This document shows, piece after piece, positions 59,139-64,000 of a stretch of 64,000 bases of DNA. The notes under the pieces are model-generated. The model saw nothing but the letters and a program-made list of their open reading frames with translations, was not told the origin of the DNA and made no database searches. The DNA is from Elymus sibiricus. Its lineage: Eukaryota; Streptophyta; Magnoliopsida; Poales; Poaceae. The DNA is taken from contig CM077665.1 of assembly GCA_039707655.1 (NCBI GenBank), positions 310,992,486-311,056,485 on the forward strand, written 5' to 3'. Every line of letters begins with the position of its first letter. Position 1 is the stretch's first letter. A program made the position numbers and the translations under genes.

Positions 59139-59640
59139 TCAAAACACATACCTCATCATACAATCCTCATTATATAAAATTTCATCTATCACAGGATGTT
59201 CATGACTCATATTATAGTGATCAAAGATATCTCGAGCCTCTTGCACTATATAGTCAAATTCATGCATGAGGATAAGAGTGGCTATCTTGTTAGCCATAGG
59301 GTCTTTTAAGACCGGAAAATCATGGAAAATCCTTTGCAAAGTAGGGTGAGTATGCATAAATCTTCTTTCAAGTTTAAGAACAAGAGCTGAAATAGCATTG
59401 GTGTAACTCTTGGTTCTTTTAAGGATTGGCGTATCCTTGCAAGCCAAAGTACCCGTACAGTTAAAGAATTCTTGGATAATGATTTTTCCTATGATATTCC
59501 CCTTCCCCCCCAAGAAAAACTTTTACATCTCGCTGTGGGGGAGTTTCCTCTTTAGGGGTTTTACATTCATCATCCTTCTCAATGATAAAATCAGACACGA
59601 TAGCAACTTCAAGCAAGCAAAGTAACAAGCGAAGCAAGTA
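59139..59640 (-). pseudogene. Gypsy-A gag-position frame of unknown function
   Basis: Two overlapping frames, joined by a one-base shift at the C-run near 59505-59512, give VSDFIIEKDDECKTPKEETP and then NCTGTLACKDTPILKRTKSY, RIFHDFPVLKDPMANKIATL and a C-terminal HPVIDEILYNEDCMMRYVF. The listed starts are not ATG. It is unlike the Gypsy-C frame in the same place and has no gag, RT or integrase motif. I do not recognise it. Confidence 0.45.
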
Positions 59641-59762
59641 AACTAGCAAGTATAAATATTTTATTTTTATTTTTATAGCAAGCAAAATATAATAGCAAAT
59701 AAAAAGTAGAACAAGTGAATGATAATTTGTGAGAAGGTACTTGATAGGAATTTGGTGATGCT

Positions 59763-59779
59763 GCCCAGCAACAGCGCCA
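59763..59779 (-). promoter_or_regulatory. Gypsy-A primer-binding site region
   Basis: On the minus strand TGGCGCTGTTGCTGGGC follows the LTR after about 10 bases; its core resembles those of Gypsy-B and Gypsy-C. Confidence 0.6.
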
Positions 59780-59789
59780 GTAATCCTTC

Positions 59790-60017
59790 TGATACTTGTA
59801 AACTGTGTTGGGATTTTCCCCGAAGAGGACGGAATGATGCAGCTAGGCAAAGGTAGTATTTCCCTCGGTGAGAACCAAGGTTATAGAACCAATAGGAGAA
59901 CCACACAATTTCCCGTCTTCAGCACCTATGCACAAAAGTTCAAACACTTGCACCCAACACGGGCAAGAGGGTTTTCAATCCCCTTGAACTTGTTACTTCC
60001 AAGCGATAAGTAGTGAT
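59790..60017 (-). repeat. Gypsy-A 5' LTR, truncated to its 3' 228 bp
   Basis: Starts TGATACTTGTAAACTG and matches the reverse complement of the LTR end at 21273 back to the AAGCGATAA block, then breaks into LINE sequence. The rest of this LTR is gone. Confidence 0.85.
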
Positions 60018-60255
60018 GATGGTGCAATTGATGACGGGTAAGCGACTTGGCCCTGCTTTACTAGTGCCTGGGTTTGTGAACGACAAAGTTAATCTGATTG
60101 AGAATGTGAGTATGGAAGGTAGTAATAAAGAACCCTTGAGCACCCCACAGAAGATCCATGTCATTAAGAACCATAAGTCTGTTCCTGGCACAGATACCGG
60201 TACATCAAATAGTTCATCGGAGACCTCCTTTGAGCAGGATCGCCGCCAGCAATGA
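60018..60255 (+). pseudogene. L1 LINE ORF1 C-terminal fragment
   Basis: The frame ends SSSETSFEQDRRQQ with TGA at 60253-60255, overlapping the ORF2 ATG at 60252 (ATGA). ORF1 encodes the RNA-binding protein of L1 elements; only its variable tail remains, so identity rests on position. Confidence 0.55.
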
Positions 60256-60631
60256 AAATTATCAGTTGTAATTGTCGGGGCCTGTTAGGCACCCCGACAG
60301 TTCAGTCGCTTTTGGACATCCAAAGGCGGCATGGACCACATGTGTTTTTTCTGTCTGAGATGCATCTAAATGAAGCTAAGGCAGATGAGCTAAGGAGGAA
60401 ACTAGGAATGGACAAGATGATTTGTGAGCCAAATATTAATGGAAGAAAGGGTGGGCTGCTCTTGGTCTGGAAGAAGGATGTTAGGATCTACTTCCGGGCC
60501 TCCACTCTTGATTTCATCGATGTAATTGTGGAGGAACCCATTGGTGTTGTGTGAAGGATGACTGCCATTTATGGGGAACCGAGTTGGGAGCACAAGGATC
60601 GCACATTTCGTTTGCTGCGTGCCTTGCACGC
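60252..60631 (+). pseudogene. L1 LINE endonuclease, N-terminal part
   Basis: MKIISCNCRGLLGTPTV gives the Asn motif, and PHVFFLSEMHLNE the catalytic Glu position. A TGA at 60552-60554 falls where relatives have Trp (VWRM), followed by MTAIYGEPSWEHKDRTF. The solo LTR interrupts it at 60632; the frame resumes after 62202 with SSLPWAVLEDFN. Confidence 0.85.
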
Positions 60632-62197
60632 TGATATGTCTCCAACGTATCTATAATTTTTGATTGTTCCATGCTGATATATTATCATTCTAGGATACTT
60701 TTTGGGTCTTTATTTACCAATTTATAATTTTTTTGACCACAAACCTATTGACCCAGTGCCCAGTGCCAGTTGCTGTTTTCTGCATGTTTTTGCCTTTTTC
60801 AGGTTTACAGTACCAAACGAAGTCCAATTGCCACGAAACTTTTTGATGATTTTTCTGGACCAAAAGAAGACCTAGAAGCTTCGGAAGGAGGTTGGGAGGC
60901 ACACGAGGGCCCCAGCACACATCAGGGCGCGCCCTAGGGGGGTGCCCTGATATGTGGTGCCCCCCTCGTGGCTCTCCCAACATCCCTCTTCGGCCTATAA
61001 ATTCTCTAATATTGCAAAAACCCTAGAGGCAGTCCCAAAACCCTTTTTCCGCCGCCGCACGTCTCTGTTCCGTCGCGAAGGCATCTGGAGCTCAATTCCT
61101 GCACCCTGTCGGAGGGGGGATCGATCACAGAGGGCCTCTTCATCAACCTTGCTGTCCTAATGATTATGTGTGAGTAGTTCACCACAGACCTACGGGTCCA
61201 TAGCTAGTACCTAGATGGCAATCTCTCTCTTATTATCTTCAATACAATGATCATCGCATCTTCGCTTTGATCTATCCGATGTAATCCTATTGTGCGGTGT
61301 GTTTGTTGGGATCTGATGAATTGTGGGTTTATGTTTAGATTATTCATGAAAAGTATTTGAGATACCTCTGATATATATTGTCTCTTATTTGCATGATCAT
61401 TATAGCAATGCTCTCCGATCTATTGATGTGCTTTGGCCAAGTAGATTGATATTTCATCGGTGGGAGTGGCGCGTTGTGGTAGGTTCAACCTGGCGAGTTT
61501 CTATATCCCAGTGACAAAGTAGGGGACAAGATGCGTCTTTGTGTTGTTGCTAATAAGGATAAAACGATGGGGTTCATTCATATTGATTGATTTTACTTTG
61601 TCTACATCGTGTCATCGTACTCCAAGCATTACTCTGTTTTACTTAATACTCTAGATGCAGGCTAGATAGCGGTCGATGAGTGGAATAATAGTAATAGGTG
61701 CAGGAAGGAGTCGGCCTATTTGTTTATGGACATGATGCCTATATACACATGATCATTTCCGTGAAAATCGCATGACTATCCACTTTTCTATCAATTGCCC
61801 AACAGTAATTTGTTACCCACCGTATGTTGCCTACATGAGAGATGCCGCTAGGGAAAACTATGGCCCCCGGGTCTATTCACTTATATATTTACAAACGCTA
61901 CAATTACCTCGCTGCCTTTATTTATCTTTTATTTTATTTTGCAATTTATATTTATCAACAATTATCTACACAACTCATTTGCTTGCAAATAACGAGATCA
62001 AGGGGATTGACAACCCTCTTGCCCGCGTTGGGTGCAAGTTGTTTGTTCATTTGTGTGCAGCCACTGAAGACAGTTGAGGATTGATATTCCTATTGGTTCG
62101 ATAAACCTTGGTTTCATAACTGAGGGAAATACTTACCCACTTTGTGCTGCAATCACCCGTTCCTCTTCACGGAAACCAACGCAGATCACAAGTATCA
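60632..62197 (+). mobile_element. Solo LTR of the Gypsy-A family
   Basis: 1566 bp from TGATATGTCTCCAACG to CACAAGTATCA with TSD CACGC at 60627-60631 and 62198-62202. It matches the LTR pieces of Gypsy-A. It inserted in the LINE endonuclease. Confidence 0.93.
60994..61003 (+). promoter_or_regulatory. TATA box of the Gypsy-A family solo LTR
   Basis: CCTATAAATT follows the GC-rich inverted repeat (ATCAGGGCGCGCCCT...GCCCTGAT, about 60920-60951), the hairpin-then-TATA order seen in the other LTRs. Confidence 0.5.
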
Positions 62198-62202
62198 CAC
62201 GC

Positions 62203-63120
62203 CCAATCTAGCTTACCATGGGCCGTGTTGGAAGACTTTAACTAGATCCTTTTATCCTATGAAAAAGTGGGAGGGTCCCTAGACATTAGTCGCGATTACA
62301 GGCATTCCAAGATGCTCTATCCGATTGCTGTTTAGAAGACGTTGGATACATCGGCGATATGTTCACATGGTATAGAGGAGGACTTAAAGAGAGGCTGGAC
62401 ATGGACGTCTCTAATGCATTGTGAATGGATTTGCACCCTTTGGTAGGGCTCATGAATTTGGAGATGGGAAAGTCCGACCACCGACCCATTTGTTTGGACA
62501 CAGACTATCTAGCTAGGGTAGCGGCGGCGTCGCCTAGACGCCCACGCAGGTTTGAAGAAAGGTGGTTAGCTAAGGAGATGGTCGAGGAGATAGTGAAAAT
62601 AGCCTGGTTAAAAGTGAGCAACCAAGGGCTGGGTCCCTGGAACAAAGACAAGACTAGAATTTGTTCAGGACGACCTGTATACTTGGGACCGAACGGTGCT
62701 AAAGGGACCTCGCAACCAGCTGAAAACAGCTCAGAAAGATTTTGAAAATCTGATGCGTCAGCCTTTCTTTGACGAGGTAAGCTCGAGGAAAAAATAACTT
62801 TCGTACTGATCGAAAATTTGCTTGATCAGGAGGAGGTCTACTGGGCCCTTCGAGGCCATGCCAGCTGGCTGCGCCACGGTGACTGCAATACTAAATATTT
62901 TACCCAGTTTGCCTCAGCTAGGAGAAGGAGAAATCTTATTAAGAAATTGAAAAATAAGGAAAACAAGTGGGTTGAGGGTAATGATAATGTCAATTCTCTT
63001 ATTTGTGATTATTCTGGTGGTCTTTTCAATTCTGAATTATAGGAAATTGATCATGATTTGATGCAAGCAGTTAAACCGCGTGTTACCACCGATATGAACA
63101 ACCTTCCACCTCGCAGTACT
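62203..63120 (+). pseudogene. L1 LINE endonuclease C-terminus and linker (badly broken)
   Basis: Short frames give LPWAVLEDFN, a GKSDHRPICLDTDY Asp-His motif of the endonuclease (62470-62515) and RGHASWLRHGDCNTKYFTQF from the linker before the RT. Several stops separate them. Confidence 0.75.
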
Positions 63121-64000
63121 CCAGGGAGGTGGTGCAAAAGGTGTTGTTCCAGATTGGAGATATGAAGGCTCCTGGACCAGATGGAATTCATGCAATATTC
63201 TTCAAGAGGTTCTGGCATACATAGGGGAGGAGCTGACTGATGAAGTGCTTCACGCGGTGAGCAATAAAAAAATTCCAAAAGGTTGGAACCAAACCAACAT
63301 TGTCTTAATCCCCAAAGTCAATAATCCGGAGGTAATTACTCAGTTTAGACCCATCAGCTTATGTAATGTGGTGTACAAGATCATATCCAAGATGCTGGCT
63401 AATAGGTTGAAGAAAATCCTACCGGATATTATATCACCAACACAAAGTGCCTTTGTCCCAGGTCAGCTTATAACAAATAATGTTTTGGTGGCACATGAAT
63501 GTTTCCATGCTATAAAAAGAAGACCCATGGTTCCAATGGTTTTTGTGCCGTGAAGCTAGACATGCTAAAGGCATATGACCGTGTGGAGTGGGGTTTTCTG
63601 AAACACATGATGATCAAGTTGGGATTTCACATAGAGTGGGTGGAACTGATCATGGCATGTGTCTCCTTGGTAAGGGATAGAGTGAGATTTAATGATACTG
63701 AGACTGACGAATTCCTTCCCACCAGAGGTCTGAGACAGAGGGATCCCCTTTCCCCATATTTATTCTTATTATGTTCCGAAGGACTATCATGCATGCTATC
63801 TCATGAAGAGGAGATTGGGGGCATATAAGGTATACTCGTTTACAGAAATGCGCCATCTATTTCTCACCTGTTATTTGCGGACGACTCCTTGATTCTCATG
63901 AGGGTGAGTACTTAGAATGCGAATACTCTCAAAAGAGTGTTGGATAGTTATTGCTCTAGTTCAGGACAAAGGGTAAGCACTCCTAAATCTAGTGTTTGTT
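63120..64000 (+). pseudogene. L1 LINE reverse transcriptase, truncated by the window edge
   Basis: RT motifs in order: GDMKAPGPDGIHAIFFKRFW, FRPISLCNVVYKIISKMLAN, TQSAFVPGQLITNNVLVAHE, then after a frameshift VKLDMLKAYDRVEWGFLKHM, GLRQRDPLSPYLFLLCSEGL, and HLLFADDSLILM as the catalytic motif near 63868. A stop at about 63828 lies between the last two. Confidence 0.88.

Larger units (their letters stand above)
15898..60017 (-). mobile_element. Gypsy-A: non-autonomous Athila-like element, outer layer of the nest
   Basis: Pieces in minus orientation are: 3' LTR 5' part (21274-21817), polypurine tract (21818-21830), internal region 21818-23838 and 58081-59789, primer-site region (59763-59779) and a 5' LTR fragment (59790-60017). 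A further plus-oriented LTR portion (15898-21273) lies to the left, apparently inverted. The internal region totals about 3.7 kb and has no gag, RT or integrase. It shares much non-coding sequence with Gypsy-C but has a different LTR. TSDs cannot be found because both outer ends are rearranged or truncated. Confidence 0.75.
60018..64000 (+). mobile_element. L1-type LINE, continues beyond the window, split by a solo LTR
   Basis: Plus-strand order is ORF1 C-terminus, endonuclease, then RT running off the right edge. Its proteins differ clearly from the LINE at 15978-20330, so it is another family. The frame is broken by stops and shifts. Its 5' end is cut at the Gypsy-A LTR fragment. Confidence 0.85.

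Noticed and set aside
59461..59850. Hydrophobic protein with several membrane segments (LVLLFICYYILLAIK...)
   Set aside because: The hydrophobic part is translation of AT-rich LTR-adjacent leader without an ATG and overlaps the primer-binding site.

Overview
This is a repeat-rich window of a large grass nuclear genome. The LTR families (an Angela-type copia LTR, several Athila-like gypsy families with TGATACGT... termini) and the Stowaway MITEs point to the Triticeae, most likely wheat, Aegilops or barley. Family names are from memory; target-site duplications (TSDs), motifs and reading frames were read from the sequence. I see one apparently functional protein-coding gene. Almost everything else is transposable element, much of it nested.

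Left part (1-11.8 kb): a possible last exon and 3' UTR of an unidentified gene; a candidate non-autonomous Helitron (539-2229); a nearly full-length RTE-type LINE on the minus strand (2342-7505) split by an Angela-type solo LTR (4874-6716, TSD AGAGC); a fragmented L1-type LINE (7562-10740) split by a GC-rich 1.8-kb retroposon with a 16-bp TSD (8351-10174); and a copia relic followed by a Stowaway MITE.

Gene island (12.6-15.6 kb, minus strand): a two-exon gene for a 725-residue, predicted chloroplast P-class PPR protein, the EMB1006 homologue. Its single intron holds two Stowaway-type MITEs.

Right part (15.9-64 kb): a deep nest. Gypsy-A (non-autonomous, minus) is the outer layer. Gypsy-B (23844-58075, minus, TSD ACGCT) is inserted in it and has recognisable gag, protease, RT, RNase H and integrase, all broken. 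Gypsy-C (31188-38938, plus, TSD GCATG) is a pol-less element inserted in Gypsy-B at the gag/protease junction. A large-LTR derivative, LARD-D (40980-57337, minus, TSD CATAA, LTRs about 5.2 kb, iMet primer site), sits in Gypsy-B's 5' LTR and carries a Tourist-like MITE and two solo LTRs (TSDs AGAAC and TTACA). Gypsy-A's left LTR is rearranged by an apparent inversion and carries an L1 LINE (15978-20330). At the right edge another L1 LINE (60018 to the window end) is split by a solo LTR of the Gypsy-A family (60632-62197, TSD CACGC).

Biologically, Gypsy-B is the only LTR element here with readable replication proteins. Gypsy-A and Gypsy-C lack them but share Gypsy-B's primer-site core and polypurine-tract motif, so they look like elements moved in trans by Gypsy-B-like relatives. 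Each carries its own unrecognised open frame in the gag position. Gypsy-C also has a tandemly duplicated non-coding region with a strong stem-loop that recurs in Gypsy-A. These are the least explained signals in the window.
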